NCBI GenBank assembly: GCA_013399115.1 | Contig: VXAA01002238.1 | Location: 1 to 64,000, forward strand | Origin: Anseranas semipalmata | Taxonomy: Eukaryota > Chordata > Aves > Anseriformes > Anseranatidae | Direction of reading: 5' to 3' | Length of the DNA: 64,000 bases | Shown: positions 49,278 to 64,000 of the stretch, piece by piece | How the letters are laid out: each line of letters starts with the position of its first letter | Position numbering within the stretch: position 1 is the first letter of the stretch | The notes under the pieces: model-generated | Told to the model about the DNA's origin: nothing | What the model saw: only the letters and a program-made list of their open reading frames with translations | Databases searched by the model: none | Translations under genes and position numbers: made by a program

Positions 49278-49283
49278 AATAAA
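49278..49283 (+). terminator. ATXN7L1: Distal poly(A) signal, ATXN7L1
   Basis: AATAAA is followed within 40 bases by GTTTGT and GGTTTTTTGTC, a GT/T-rich downstream element. It is the last canonical signal before gene-free sequence and overlaps a UGUAAAUA motif. Confidence 0.65.
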
Positions 49284-52200
49284 ATAATTTATATGTTTGT
49301 AAGAAACAGATGGTTTTTTGTCATTATTTATCTTTGCAAAGCAAAAGTGGTATGTATTGCACAACTGCCCTTTTTCTTCCCAGAGGCTGAAATACAGTGT
49401 GCAGATATGCAGCACTGAGAATTTGTAGCTCAAAAGATGTGCCCAGCTGCCCTGTACAGGGCTGAATTGCTCTGGGATTGGTCTTGGCATTCACGTCTAA
49501 GATATTTCTGTATTTACACATCAGCTACTGAGGTTTTTGTACAGATCAATCATTTTTAAGTACCTTTGCTTAGCTGAATGCATTTTCTTACTCTTTATCA
49601 GTGTAAGAATTAACTTTGCCAGAGCTGCTAGATTTAGGAATTCTGACTTCAATGGGCGGTGCAAAATTATAACCAGTCTTTTCTTATTATTGTTAATTCT
49701 AAAAATGCAGCTTTTATCTCTAGGCATTAAGATTCTTATTCTGTGTAAAAGACTGTTCCAATTACAGATCAAACGGGACTTAAATTGTTCATTGGCTTGT
49801 CAGCTCTGCAGAGAGGACTGATGTTTTTTCTCTCACAGCAAACCTCTTCTGCAAGTCTGGAGAAGATGTACACTATGCTTCTTTTATGAAATATCTGGAA
49901 ACTCAGTCTTGGAGATACTGTAGGGAAGAGACACAATTATGGATGATCTTCTTTAAAAGCAAGAAATTGAACTGCAGACTTTTTATTTGCTTGGTGATGG
50001 TGGTGGTGGTTTTTATGCATATACTCAGAACTGGCAGAGGAGAGAGAAAGCTGGCTTGCATTACAGGAAATAAGGAAGAAAATTTTACCTTCTAGGTGAA
50101 CAGCTTTTTCTGTAATGTATTGCATGTTCTTGCATGTGGCAAAGCTAATCGTGAACTTCCTCTTTACTGCCCCAGTGTGTCTGAGCTGCTTGCATTTTGA
50201 ATGTTTTTTTATCTTGAGTTTATCTTTTTCAGTACACTGTAGAGAAACCAAACATCATTTAGTAACTGTAGATATTGAAGTTACATCTGACAGAGTGGTC
50301 CCCATGTATGGCTAAAGATGGCTGAGGATACGCATTCTGTTTATAAGATGATTTGATATTTCTTGCAGCCATTAGAAATTAAGGCTATAGCCAAGAAAAT
50401 GCAGTATTACAGCCATGAGTTACTATTGCTCGCCGTCATCATCCATGGCCAGCAAAGATCAAGGACCACTACATTTATTTTCCAAATATGACTGAGTCAT
50501 TTATTAGCACTTGCAGCTTTGTTGCAATGGTTTACAAGCTGTTCTCTATTTGTTTCCCACACCCTTTTTTGGGTTATGCAACAAGTATTTTGCTTGCAGC
50601 AGCATTCTTTTCTTGTATTATCTAACATGCTTTAAATGCCACCAGTTTCAGAGGTAAGCAGATCACATTATGACTTTTTTATTCATTGCACTCTAGTTCT
50701 TATGCTTCTGTTTTTACCAGAAAAAATATTTATTTTAGAAGAAAGTCATTGCTGTCTGCAACCAGTATCTGTTTTACTCATCCAAATCTGTCAGAATTCA
50801 CAATTGGAAGCCATGCCAAATGTTGATTCCAGAAATATTTGGAGGAGATTCATACAACAGATTCAGACTTTTGAACACAACGTTTATTTCATGCAGTTTT
50901 TTATGCTGTTTTGTTTCTTGAATACTTCTTGAAAGCTACTACTCCAAACAAGTACAGACCTCTTTTAAAACCTCATTTCCTAAGCTGAAGACAGATAAAG
51001 CTGATAACTCAGCAGCAGGTCCTCGTTTGCCCTTCAACTGTAGAATCCACAGTAGATAGTATGTATGTGTGCTCTCTTGTTCTCATTTTGTAACGCATCA
51101 CAAATGACACGGGGTGGACTCTTTTGTGTTTGAATTTTTTTGCTTATTCTGCTGACCTGCAGAAATTTAAGATCTAGTCTGTGATCAGCTCTCCCCACTG
51201 AAGGGAGAAGGGAATCTTTCAGGAAACTTCCCCTCTTTAAGGGAAGCTTGCCAGAAATAATCAGGATCCAGGAGAGAGTGATTTTGAGGGTAAAGACACC
51301 AGGAGGGATTCCAGATGGTGCAGAATGCTCAGCTGCCCCTTTGCATATTTCCCAAACCTGAAAGATTTGGCTCTGAAGTTAAAGGTGGGTTTGGTTAATT
51401 TGGAGCAGTTAACAACGAGGTTAATGTGACACCACACGAGACTAGTTTTTCAGAAAAACTATTTGGCATGAGCAAAGTATATTTACAGAATGCTACAGGT
51501 AAAAAGGCCTGTTGGTGTAAATACAATAAATGGCCTGATAGACTTCTGAGTGTAACCCTGCAAGTCCCATGTGTCTGTAGCACTTGGTTTCCAGCCTGGC
51601 CTCTGCCAAGCCAGAAGAGGCAATGGTGACGAAGCATCACTGCAGAAGAGAAACCATCCCCTTCCCAGTGATCTGGAGTGCTATGTCACAGGGGAGCACA
51701 CAGGTCACTTGAAAAGTAATCACTCGGGCTCAACCCTTTAACCTTCCCTACCACAGATGCAGAATATGTAGGCCCATAGTCACCGTTCTTCAGAACCTCT
51801 CAACAGCATACACACAGACTTTCCCTTCTGGTCAGCTCCACTCTTAAATTGCAGCTATTTGCTTTCCTTTTCCTTTGGTCTTCTCTTATTTTGACCCATA
51901 GTCAGTTGTTTGGTTGGTTGCTTTTTTGTTGGTGGTGGTTTTCATTTTGGTTGTTGCTATTGTTTTGTTTTTTGTTTTTAATCTTGCCTAGAGTTATTCC
52001 TTTCTTGTTAGTGCCCTTTAGGATTTGTGTTTGGCCCTTATAGCCTGAGCAGTAACACCAACACACTAGACTTGCTTCTTCATTACTAAGGAGACACCAA
52101 GAAGATGCAGAAAGCTGGTTTTCACTTGTGTTATTTTGCGGAGTGCTCTAAGGCCTACAGCTTCACACTCTGAACATGGCCACTTCCCAAGAAAGAAAAC

Positions 52201-52587
52201 ATCCGAAGGGAAATGCTGCATTTGGGCTCCTTTCAACCTAGAACAAGACAAGCGGATGTTTGTTCCTGGAGTATGTAACAGACTCGAGTGTTGGGCCTTT
52301 CATTCCTAACAGAGTTCTCTAATGCCTCTTCTACTTTGCCTCTGTAACATTTCTGGACCACACACTCCTTTCCTAAGTAACTTCCACTATTGATCTTCCA
52401 ATCCCCAACTGCTTTCAGCCAGAACAGCCCAAAATTGTTTATGAGGTTGTCATGAAAGGAGAGAAAAAGGAAAAAGAACTTGAAGCACAAAGTGGGTTAG
52501 CACTGTAATGAACCTCTGGCTCCAACTCGCCACTTGCCCTGACTTAGGGGGACCCTAAGAGCTGCCTGCCAATGCCTACGAGGGGGT

Positions 52588-52862
52588 CGGAGCCAGGCCC
52601 TTCTGTGCTGCGTGGTGGGAGGGAGAGAGACGACGGGCCTATTCTGACACAAGGGAGGTTCAGCCTGGACAGGCAGAAAGACCTTTCCACCATGGAGACG
52701 GTCAAGTGCTGGAGCAGGTTGCTGAGGTTAGTACAATCTCCAGCTCTTGAGGTTTTTCAGGTCCAAACTGGATGAAGCCTTGAGCAACCTGAGTTGGTCT
52801 CAGAGTTGAACCCTGCTTTGGGCAGGAAGATGGACTGCAGACCTCCTGTCCTATGATCCAAA
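52588..52862 (+). repeat. CR1 LINE 3' fragment
   Basis: Ordered CR1 blocks are visible: GGAGCCAGGCCCTTCT, ACACAAGGGAGGTTCAG, GGTCAAGTGCTGGAGCAGGT, ACTGGATGAAGCCTTGAGCA, GACCTCCTG and a final CTATGATCC. The frame is decayed. Sense orientation relative to the window. Confidence 0.8.
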
Positions 52863-53469
52863 TGTGAAGGAAGCAATGGTGATGATCTACCTCTTCCCTC
52901 AGGGACTCATCTAGTGGGGTCATTTTTGAAGAAATGCTCCTCCTTAGGGTATTTTCCTAGTACCAAACCCTCTTAATTGCTTGGGCGTATGTTACTCATT
53001 AACCAACTTTTTCAGTAGCTATAATTCCCACTTTTCGCTGTAATATATATTCCTTAGATAAATATTCTATTGGATTTTTTTTTCCTAAATCTCTCCCCAG
53101 AGCTATATTGTTGAGTTTCCTTTCAATCAATTTACCTGCTTTGTTTCTGAGACAGCATAGGGTGAGGCAGCGAAACTATTGTCGACTCTAATGAGTCTTG
53201 CCTTTTTATGTTCACAGAACCAAGCCCTTCACACATTCTCCAGGAATGTTAGTCTTTGTTTTCGAGGAATCACAAACATCTTTACGCAAAGGGTGGCTAA
53301 CTGTATGATGAACTAGATGGCATTATTTTCTAAAATTACCATTCCCAGTCATCAGCATATTCTCTATTATAGCACATGTGCTGTTGCAGACTATATGAAG
53401 AGTATGTCTGTTGCCTTTTCTGATGAAATGGCTGGCTTCAGGGACTGACCAGAAAGCAGTGACTTGTTT

Positions 53470-54320
53470 GCTTTGACCTTCGCAAGGCTTTTCCCACAGT
53501 CTGCTTTTGTGTTCTTACAAGCAAACTGGAGATTTGGATTCAATGAGTGGACTATGAGGCAGGTGGAAAAATCAGCTGGGCAGCAGGGCTCAGAGGGTTG
53601 AGGTCCAGCTGGTGGTTTGTTAAGAGTAGCGTGCTGCTCTCACAGAAGCCCTGTTGGATTCAACAAAGACAAATGCAAAGTCCTACGCCTGGGTGGGAGT
53701 CATAACCCCAAATCATTGCCCATGCTGGGTGCTGGCTGGCAAAAAGGAAGTTTTGCAGGAAAAAGTCCTGGTGGCCAGGCTGAATGCAAGTCAGTAATTG
53801 GTCCCCGTGTTGCTGAAAGCTGATCACACACCGGGCCACATCAGTAACAATGTGGGCAGCGATTTGAGGGAACTGATAGTCACCTTCTGTTTTGGTGCTT
53901 GTGAGACTGTACCTGCAGAGCTGTGTCCAGTTTTGGCCTCCCCAGCACAAAATGCAGTGTGCTTACTGAAGTGACTCCCATGGAGCACCACCACGATGAT
54001 TAGTAGCTGGAGCACGTGATGGAGATGGAGATGCTGAAAAAAATTATTTGTTCAGTTTTAAGACAAGATTAAGAGGGGGAGAGGTCAGACTGCTGTCTTC
54101 AGCTAACTAATGGGTGATTGCAGAGAAGATGGAGCCAGGCTTTTCATGGTGGTGCACAACAAAAGAAGCAATAGACGTGAGGTACAGCAAGGGGAATTAG
54201 ACACAAGGGAAAAAATCTTTGCAATGGAGTCAAACACTGGAACTGGGACCAATAGGTGTTGTGGAATCATCTCGGAGACAGTAACCCAATTCCAACCTAA
54301 ATTATTCTGCCACTCTATAC
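53470..54320 (+). repeat. CR1 LINE remnant including the end of the reverse transcriptase region
   Basis: It starts with TTTGACCTTCGCAAGGCTTT and TCCCACAGTCTGC, the end of the CR1 polymerase ORF. It continues through CAACAAAGACAAATGCAAAG, AGTTTTGGCCTCCCCAGCAC and GGAGCCAGGCTTTTCATGG to TTCCAACCTAAATTATTCTG. At about 850 bp it is the longest CR1 copy here, but stops and indels break all frames. Confidence 0.8.
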
Positions 54321-56589
54321 AAAAAAAAAAAAAAAAAAAGTTCTGGCTGCTGAGATTATTAATACCCAGAAACTTAGCATTTCTGCTATTAAGCACTTTC
54401 CTCTGTAAATGTATAGTGTCCTCTGGTGAGGAATTCACCAGTAACTTGGAAGTCCTTGAGAGAGAGCAATAAACATTGCACACAATGGAAGGGCACAGTT
54501 GAGCTCTTCCAGAGCATCTACAGAAACAGCACTGCCCATTCACCACAGCTCCACTCTACGCTCGCTAGCAGATTGCTTGCTGATGCCCGTGGTGAGCAGG
54601 AGCAGAGGCAGGTGAAGCACCCAGCATTAACACAGCTCTTGCTCAGTATGGCCACAGAAAGCACATGGCAGACCTAGGCATCTTTCCCAGCTCCTTTCTT
54701 ATTGCTCCTCTCTCTTCCCACAGCCCTAGCCTTCAGTCTTCTACACTCTAATTTGGGAAAACGTGTCCATCTGCCTGTTTCCTCAGCAAGCCAAATAATT
54801 CTGCAACTAGCTTCATGTCTGGCCTGCAGTCCCTGTTCCTCTTCGTTACAATCTTTAAGATTCCCGGTAGTCTATCATCTAGTCCTTTGTGATTAGATAG
54901 AAGGCTTAAGATATTAGTCATATTCTGCAAAAGGCTCACCTTCTGTCACAGCAGATACTAAATCTTTCAACCAAATTCAGCTTTAAATAACCAGGACACT
55001 TTAAACACACAAAAATAGATTTGAGCCTTGCGGTTGCAATTAAAACTTAATTAGCAACATTGCTATAATGGAACCAGAAAACTTTCAGATGTTTTGTCAA
55101 ATCCCATTTTTCATAGTCACCAGAAATTCAATTCCTCTTACAACAGTCCATGTGAGCTTCTCAGAAATTATCCTAAATTATCATACTTTTAGAACACTCA
55201 TATAGCTGATACTATCATGTGAACCGAGGATAATAAATTCCCTACACGATGCATTATCAGAACATTTTTCAAGGAAATAAATTTTGCTTTCTTAACAGTG
55301 AAATGAATTTTAAAATTATATATTCCTAGTAATAAATCAAATTGGGGTTTGCTCTGCTTAGTGATTTTTGGAACCATTCCTCATAGAAATACACTTCAGC
55401 CTGTCATTCCCGTGTGTTTATGCTTAAAATTTCAGCCTTCAGCATACGTATTTCATTTTGTTTCTCTCTGTTGACCACTAAAGGAGAAACTGCCAAATGC
55501 TGTTTCCCCTGCCCCAAACACTGACTTTACCTACCTTTCTCTCCAGGCCTTCATTTGTTCCTTCTTGTCCGGTCAATGTTCTTATGTTCTCATTTTCGAG
55601 AAAAGATTTTCCATGTCTTTATTTCTCTTCTGCTGGCCAGCTCAGACTCTTGCTTGTACTCCTCTGCACCTAAACTACTTCCTCCCACCACTCATCTTTA
55701 GGGGAAAAAAAAAAAAAAAAAAGTTAGTTCTTTGCAAAATCTACTGAAAGGGAGTAGAAAAGTCAAATGCAGGAATGGGTTCAGTAACTATCAACTGTAT
55801 TCCTCTGGAAAAGGAGACATAGGTAATTTCCATTACCTCCAGGTAGCTGCAAAGGGAAGTAACTGCTCTGAACCTATAGTTCCTCCAGCCCAAACTAAGA
55901 CATTGAGCAGGTGGCCTGGTCAATTTAAAGTACTAAAGAATACAGCCAGGATGTGTCTGTACTATCATCTCTGCAGTTTTGGATGCTTTCTCCCTCTCTT
56001 TCTCTATCAAAAATAAAATTAATAATAATAATAGTGAATTCTATTAAGATCTCACGGTATTTTAGTCTTGGCAAAAAAAGAAAAAAACTATAAATAGTGC
56101 TAGAATTTTTCACAGGAATACCATCTTTCCTTAGTATATGCTCATTTATCATCTACTTTTATTTGCTGGCAGACAGTTATATATTTGTGGATTTCTATTT
56201 CAATTTTCTCCTTTTTTTTTTATCTTTTTTTTTTTTAGTGGGGCACTGCTTGTTTACCTTTTTCCTCACATTGGATAGTACAACAAAATTTTTGATGTCT
56301 CTTCCGTTTGCACAGACTGTGCTGCAAACCTAAGTAATGATTTAAAAACGCGACCTTCTTCCTCACTCTTAGTTGCTAATCGCTGATTTTGCACGTAGGA
56401 GGGTGACTCTGTGCAACCTTTTAACACACCGCAGGAAACCATAAGCTGGTGTTCGGGGTGCAGAGGCTACACTGCTCTCAGGGCTTTGCTCTCTGCCGCA
56501 TCGTTTCTCCTAAGGAACACCAGGTACGGGTGTACTACAGCTTAGCATACAGCGTACAGAGACCAGCTCCGTTTTCCAGGCGTTTTGCT

Positions 56590-57220
56590 CTATGACTGTG
56601 GGCTGTACGAGCCCCACGGCAGTTTGGCCGCAGTTACCGCGGCTTTTAGCACGCACACGACCTTCCGCTAGGTGGCCCCTGAACATTCGGCCACCCTCGC
56701 ATTCACCAGGGCTGGCTCGACCCGCCCGTGACGCGGGTACACGCCAGTACCCCAGGCCCCCTGCCTCAGCCCGCCGCCCTCCCCCGCGGCTAACGGCTTT
56801 AACGGCCGCGGCGCCTCAACGGCCGGCGCGCGCGGCCTCCTAGCAACGGCGGCATGGCGGCGGGCGAGCAGCAGCGGTGCCGCGACTACCTGGAGCGCCA
56901 CGGGATCCCCGAGCTGCTCCGCCGCCTCAGCGCGCTGCTGCTCTACCACCAGCCCGGTGCGGCCCCGCTGCCCGGCGGCCCCTCACCCCCGCGGCGGTGG
57001 TAGGGGGTGGGGTTGGGGAGAAAAAGGGGGATTTTTGATCTTTAGTCGCCGCTGGCCACGCGGGAGCTGGTCTCGGTGAGGAGAGCCGCCCCCCGGGCCT
57101 GCGCGGGACTCGTGAGGGACAGGGCCGGCGACGCGCCGCTGAGGGACCCGAGCGCTGGCTTCGGCGGCCCCGGTCAGCAGCAGGTGTCCGCTGAGGGTCC
57201 CGCGGCGGTGCGCGGCTTTA
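56590..57220 (+). promoter_or_regulatory. EFCAB10: CpG-island promoter of EFCAB10
   Basis: G+C and CpG rise sharply from about 56,590 and stay high through the first exon into intron 1. A half X-box (AGCAAC, 56842-56847) sits 6 bp before the start codon. RFX factors bind X-boxes in front of ciliary genes, but only the half-site is good here. No TATA box is evident. No divergent gene was seen to the left. Confidence 0.6.
56854..56956 (+). CDS. EFCAB10: EFCAB10 coding exon 1
   Basis: 103 nt encode MAAGEQQRCRDYLERH to LLLYHQP plus the first base of Glu. The donor GTGCGG is weak but is the only one that joins to the next exon in frame with conserved sequence on both sides. Confidence 0.88.
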
Positions 57221-58276
57221 CTCTGTTGCAGAAAGACCGCGGCAGTTCCTGATCCAGGTGCTGGAAAGGGTGCAGGCTGGCAGACGAGGCGAAGGGGATT
57301 ACCCGTGCCTGATGGACGAGTCCAACCTGGTGGCCATGTTCCAGATGCTGGATGTCGCAGACCGAGGCTACATCACAGCAGCGCAGTACAGAGAAGGTTA
57401 GTCTAACCTGAACAGCGATTAGCATGCTTGTATCTGTTTGCACAGAATATTATTAAAATAGTTTCAAACCTATGTGTATGTATAGTTTAAAAGTATCAGC
57501 ACTTCTGACTACACAACCTGGACCTTGGAAAGTTTAAAAAAAAAGTTACATATGTTTACTTTTTTTTACCATATCAACCTCCCTTTCAGATGTTAAATTA
57601 ATCTTTCAAAGACTTGTACAGGAAACTCTGTTTCCTTAACTTTAGCTCTTAAAACTTTGGGACTGAGCACAGAAGACCTGCATGTTGGAGACAATGCGAA
57701 TATCACACTGGACACATTCAAGGAAGAAGCGTAAGTATAACTAAATTGCACATAGGCGCAGGGGGGTTGTTATCCACAGATCTTCTGCTTTGATTTTTTA
57801 TTTACAAAAGCATGTAATTAAAGGACTTACTGGCTTAAGCTTACCCATTTTGCATTATAAGATCTAAAATATGTTACTGCTCTAACATGATGGGCTTGCT
57901 CAGCATTTTCCTCAGCCATCTCACTTCAGGATCCTCACAACACAGGCTTATCACATCTCCTCCCCCACAAGCCAGACGGTCATCAGGTAACCTAGGAGTG
58001 AGAACACTGACCTAGAAATGTGAAGTATTTAAGCTATGTTGTGGTTTCTGCCTGATGTAGCAGAGGTAGTAACAACATATAGATGAAACAAGCTTAGAAT
58101 TACAGTAATTCCTCATGGTTATAGTATGGTTCTAGGGACAACGTTTTGCTAACTGTTACAATCACTGAAAGAAAACTAAAACTAGTTATCCTAATTTATC
58201 TAACTGAGCTTTTTTTTTTTCCTCCCCCTGTCCTAGGATGAAAAGGTTGCTGGAGAGCTGGGCAGCTGTGTATTAG
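56854..58276 (+). CDS. EFCAB10: EFCAB10, EF-hand calcium-binding domain protein 10
   Basis: Exons 56854-56956, 57232-57396, 57646-57730 and 58237-58276 join to 393 nt, 130 residues, with all phases consistent and GT-AG introns. Residues 8-47 (RDYLERHGIPELLRRL through PRQFLIQVLE) form an RIIa/R2D2-type dimerisation-docking helix pair, used by ciliary and AKAP-linked proteins. Residues 66-96 hold one EF-hand-like unit whose loop D75-V-A-D-R-G-Y-I-T-A-A-Q86 lacks acidic residues at positions 3, 5 and 12, so calcium binding is doubtful. The length is close to the mammalian protein. Start chosen because it is the first ATG, lies in the CpG island and gives the family N terminus. A ciliary or flagellar role is inferred from the domain. 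Confidence 0.93.
57232..57396 (+). CDS. EFCAB10: EFCAB10 coding exon 2
   Basis: 165 nt, acceptor CTCTGTTGCAG, donor GTTAGT. It encodes ERPRQFLIQVLERVQAG to the EF-hand loop and QYRE. The second docking helix and the degenerate EF-hand loop are both in this exon. Confidence 0.94.
57646..57730 (+). CDS. EFCAB10: EFCAB10 coding exon 3
   Basis: 85 nt, acceptor CCTTAACTTTAG, donor GTAAGT. It encodes ALKTLGLSTEDLHVGDN to DTFKEE plus two bases of Ala. This is the helix leaving the EF-hand and a following segment with no second calcium loop. Confidence 0.93.
57731..58236 (+). other. EFCAB10: EFCAB10 third intron
   Basis: A 506-bp intron from donor GTAAGT to a T-rich acceptor. Nothing else is recognised. 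The first two introns (56957-57231 and 57397-57645) are under 300 bp. Confidence 0.85.
58237..58276 (+). CDS. EFCAB10: EFCAB10 terminal coding exon 4
   Basis: A T-rich acceptor ending CCTGTCCTAG, then 40 nt encoding MKRLLESWAAVY and TAG. The phase (last base of Ala) matches exon 3. Confidence 0.92.
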
Positions 58277-58635
58277 TTTGAATGGTGTTCTGCTCTATAT
58301 ATTAAAAATAGGCAGTTTGCTCCATTCTGGTGCTGGTGTGTCAGCTGTGAATGACCGATTTTAAACAGTGCTCTTGTTCCCCTCTCTTCCCTGTTTTGTC
58401 CTTTCCAGCTGATGGCTAAATGACAAAAACTTGTTCATACTTACCAGGCACTAGAAGGGTATCTTTTGAGAACTGCCTTTCTCAGTAAAAAAAAAATGTT
58501 AAAAATAAGTAGACATCTCTCTTACATAACAAAAATAAATGTTCTGGCATTTCCTCCTTCAATTAATAACTTACAACAATACTTTGTTAATTGTGGATAA
58601 CAAGCCAACAAATAAAGTTAATTTTAAAAGTTGTT
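58277..58635 (+). other. EFCAB10: EFCAB10 3'UTR
   Basis: About 340-360 bases from the stop to just after the last AATAAA. Two signals are present, at 58534-58539 and 58611-58616. Confidence 0.7.
58611..58616 (+). terminator. EFCAB10: Poly(A) signal, EFCAB10
   Basis: AATAAA followed within 25 bases by GTTGTTGCTT, a GT-rich element. An earlier AATAAA at 58534-58539 is an alternative. Confidence 0.65.
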
Positions 58636-59350
58636 GCTTAAGACTTTTTGCTTTTTATCCCCCTCCCTTTTTTTTTAAATCAGCTTCAGCAATAAATGTG
58701 CATGGTTGAAAGATACCATTGCCAAGTAACATTGCATTTATAAGGTTTTTAAATAAGCTCAAAAACAAAGGAGGTACTGAGGGAGAGGGAGAGGGAGAGG
58801 GAGAACAGCAACAAAAAAGAATTAGTACAAATGCAGGAAACAAAGCGACAAATTCCTCCATTCCATCCTAGGTCCTGTATATGCATATTTTAAATACAGA
58901 ACACCCATTACCTGGGATTTAGAGATGTAAAACATCTGTGGTTGTCAGAGTGTACCAGGTGTACATATTGTCCATATTGTACAGCAGCTGCATTTGCATA
59001 CATGCATCAATTCTGTATTCCCTAGAATGATGTTACAGCATGCGAGATTGACAAGGCAAACCATCAACTAACAAGTACCATGTTAATTAGTAACGAAGAG
59101 CCTGTTAGCTTCTAAATGTAATGACAAGGTGGCTATGGAAAACAAAGCAAGATCCATGCAGTTAGAAGCCAAGTCAGTAGCATTTGGAAATTATTTAAAA
59201 CTGTATATACAATAAGCTGTAAGATTAGATCAAACCAATTAGTTTTTGCATTATTTTTTTTTCAGCGCTGTATGCTCTGTTATAACTTATTTGTTTTGCT
59301 TTTGTTTGAAATAAGTAATCTAGATCAAGTTATTAACCAGTTTTGAAGTC
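58636..59350. other. Convergent intergenic gap, EFCAB10 to RINT1
   Basis: About 715 bp separates the two 3' ends. Apart from the G-rich hexamer repeat it is AT-rich unique sequence. No canonical minus-strand AATAAA or ATTAAA was found here for RINT1. Confidence 0.7.
58779..58802 (+). repeat. GAGGGA hexamer repeat, four copies
   Basis: Four GAGGGA units give four GGG runs (58781-58801) spaced by AGA, a G-quadruplex pattern on the + strand. It lies 165 bp beyond the EFCAB10 poly(A) signal, in the gap between convergent genes. It resembles MAZ-type G-rich pause sequences. Confidence 0.8.

Positions 59351-64000
<4,650 letters not shown>

Larger units (their letters stand above)
46636..49305 (+). 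other. ATXN7L1: ATXN7L1 3'UTR
   Basis: About 2.65 kb of AT-rich sequence between the stop and the distal poly(A) signal. It contains four motifs fitting UGUANAUA (47859, 48584, 49074, 49274), an early poly(A) signal pair at 46,931 and 46,955, and a 19-N gap inside a T run. No long open frame has coding character. The end is placed about 20 bases after AATAAA at 49,278, where a T/GT-rich stretch follows. Confidence 0.75.
49306..56589. other. Gene-free stretch between ATXN7L1 and EFCAB10
   Basis: About 7.3 kb with no supportable gene. It holds two CR1 LINE remnants (52,588-52,862 and 53,470-54,320), a GT/T low-complexity stretch near 51,900-51,980, A runs at 54,321-54,339 and 55,705-55,722, and T-rich runs at 56,210-56,238. 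Open frames up to 147 codons fall inside CR1 or low-complexity sequence. Confidence 0.75.

Noticed and set aside
54103..54546. 147-codon minus-strand open frame
   Set aside because: It crosses the end of a CR1 element and a homopolymer run. There are no splice signals or similarity supporting a gene.
56592..56843. 83-codon Pro/Arg/Ala-rich open frame before EFCAB10
   Set aside because: It lies in the CpG island, where stops are rare. The residues look like translated GC-rich promoter and match no family I know.

Overview
The window is vertebrate nuclear DNA, almost certainly from a bird. Three protein-coding genes are spliced with ordinary GT-AG introns. The introns are AT-rich with GC-rich islands. 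Interspersed repeats include CR1 LINE tails with the typical avian 3' end, old MIR/L2-like pieces, and one solo LTR that resembles the avian TguLTR5 group. That LTR suggests a neoavian bird rather than a chicken relative; this part is inference. Gene order (ATXN7L1, EFCAB10, RINT1) is the same as on human 7q22.

Layout. Positions 1-49,300 hold the 3' part of ATXN7L1 on the + strand. A CpG-rich start at about 1-130 may be an internal promoter. Roughly 15 kb of intron follows, then nine coding exons (15,123-46,635) and a 3'UTR of about 2.65 kb. Positions 49,300-56,590 are a gene-free stretch with CR1 remnants. EFCAB10 (+, 56,854-58,276, four coding exons) starts in a CpG island. RINT1 (-) enters from the right edge; six of its 3' coding exons lie between 64,000 and its stop at 59,352. 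EFCAB10 and RINT1 are tail to tail, with about 735 bp between the EFCAB10 poly(A) signal and the RINT1 stop.

ATXN7L1 is an ataxin-7 paralogue of the SAGA co-activator/deubiquitinase family. The visible part carries the SCA7 zinc-binding motif and a long Ser-rich, Lys-rich tail. The first ~120 residues (N-terminal zinc finger) lie upstream of the window. EFCAB10 is a small protein with an RIIa-like dimerisation/docking helix pair and one degenerate EF-hand. RINT1 is the RAD50-interacting/Tip20-family tether of the NBAS-RINT1-ZW10 complex. The three genes are neighbours; nothing in the sequence ties them into one pathway.

All exon boundaries were read by eye from splice sites, frame continuity and remembered family sequences. 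No alignment was run. I found no novel gene system. The best second-look items are a 38-bp copy of ATXN7L1 exon sequence inside the preceding intron, a nested inverted repeat in the same intron, a poly(A) signal overlapping the RINT1 stop codon, a four-run G-tract between the convergent genes, and a cluster of Pumilio-type motifs in the ATXN7L1 3'UTR.
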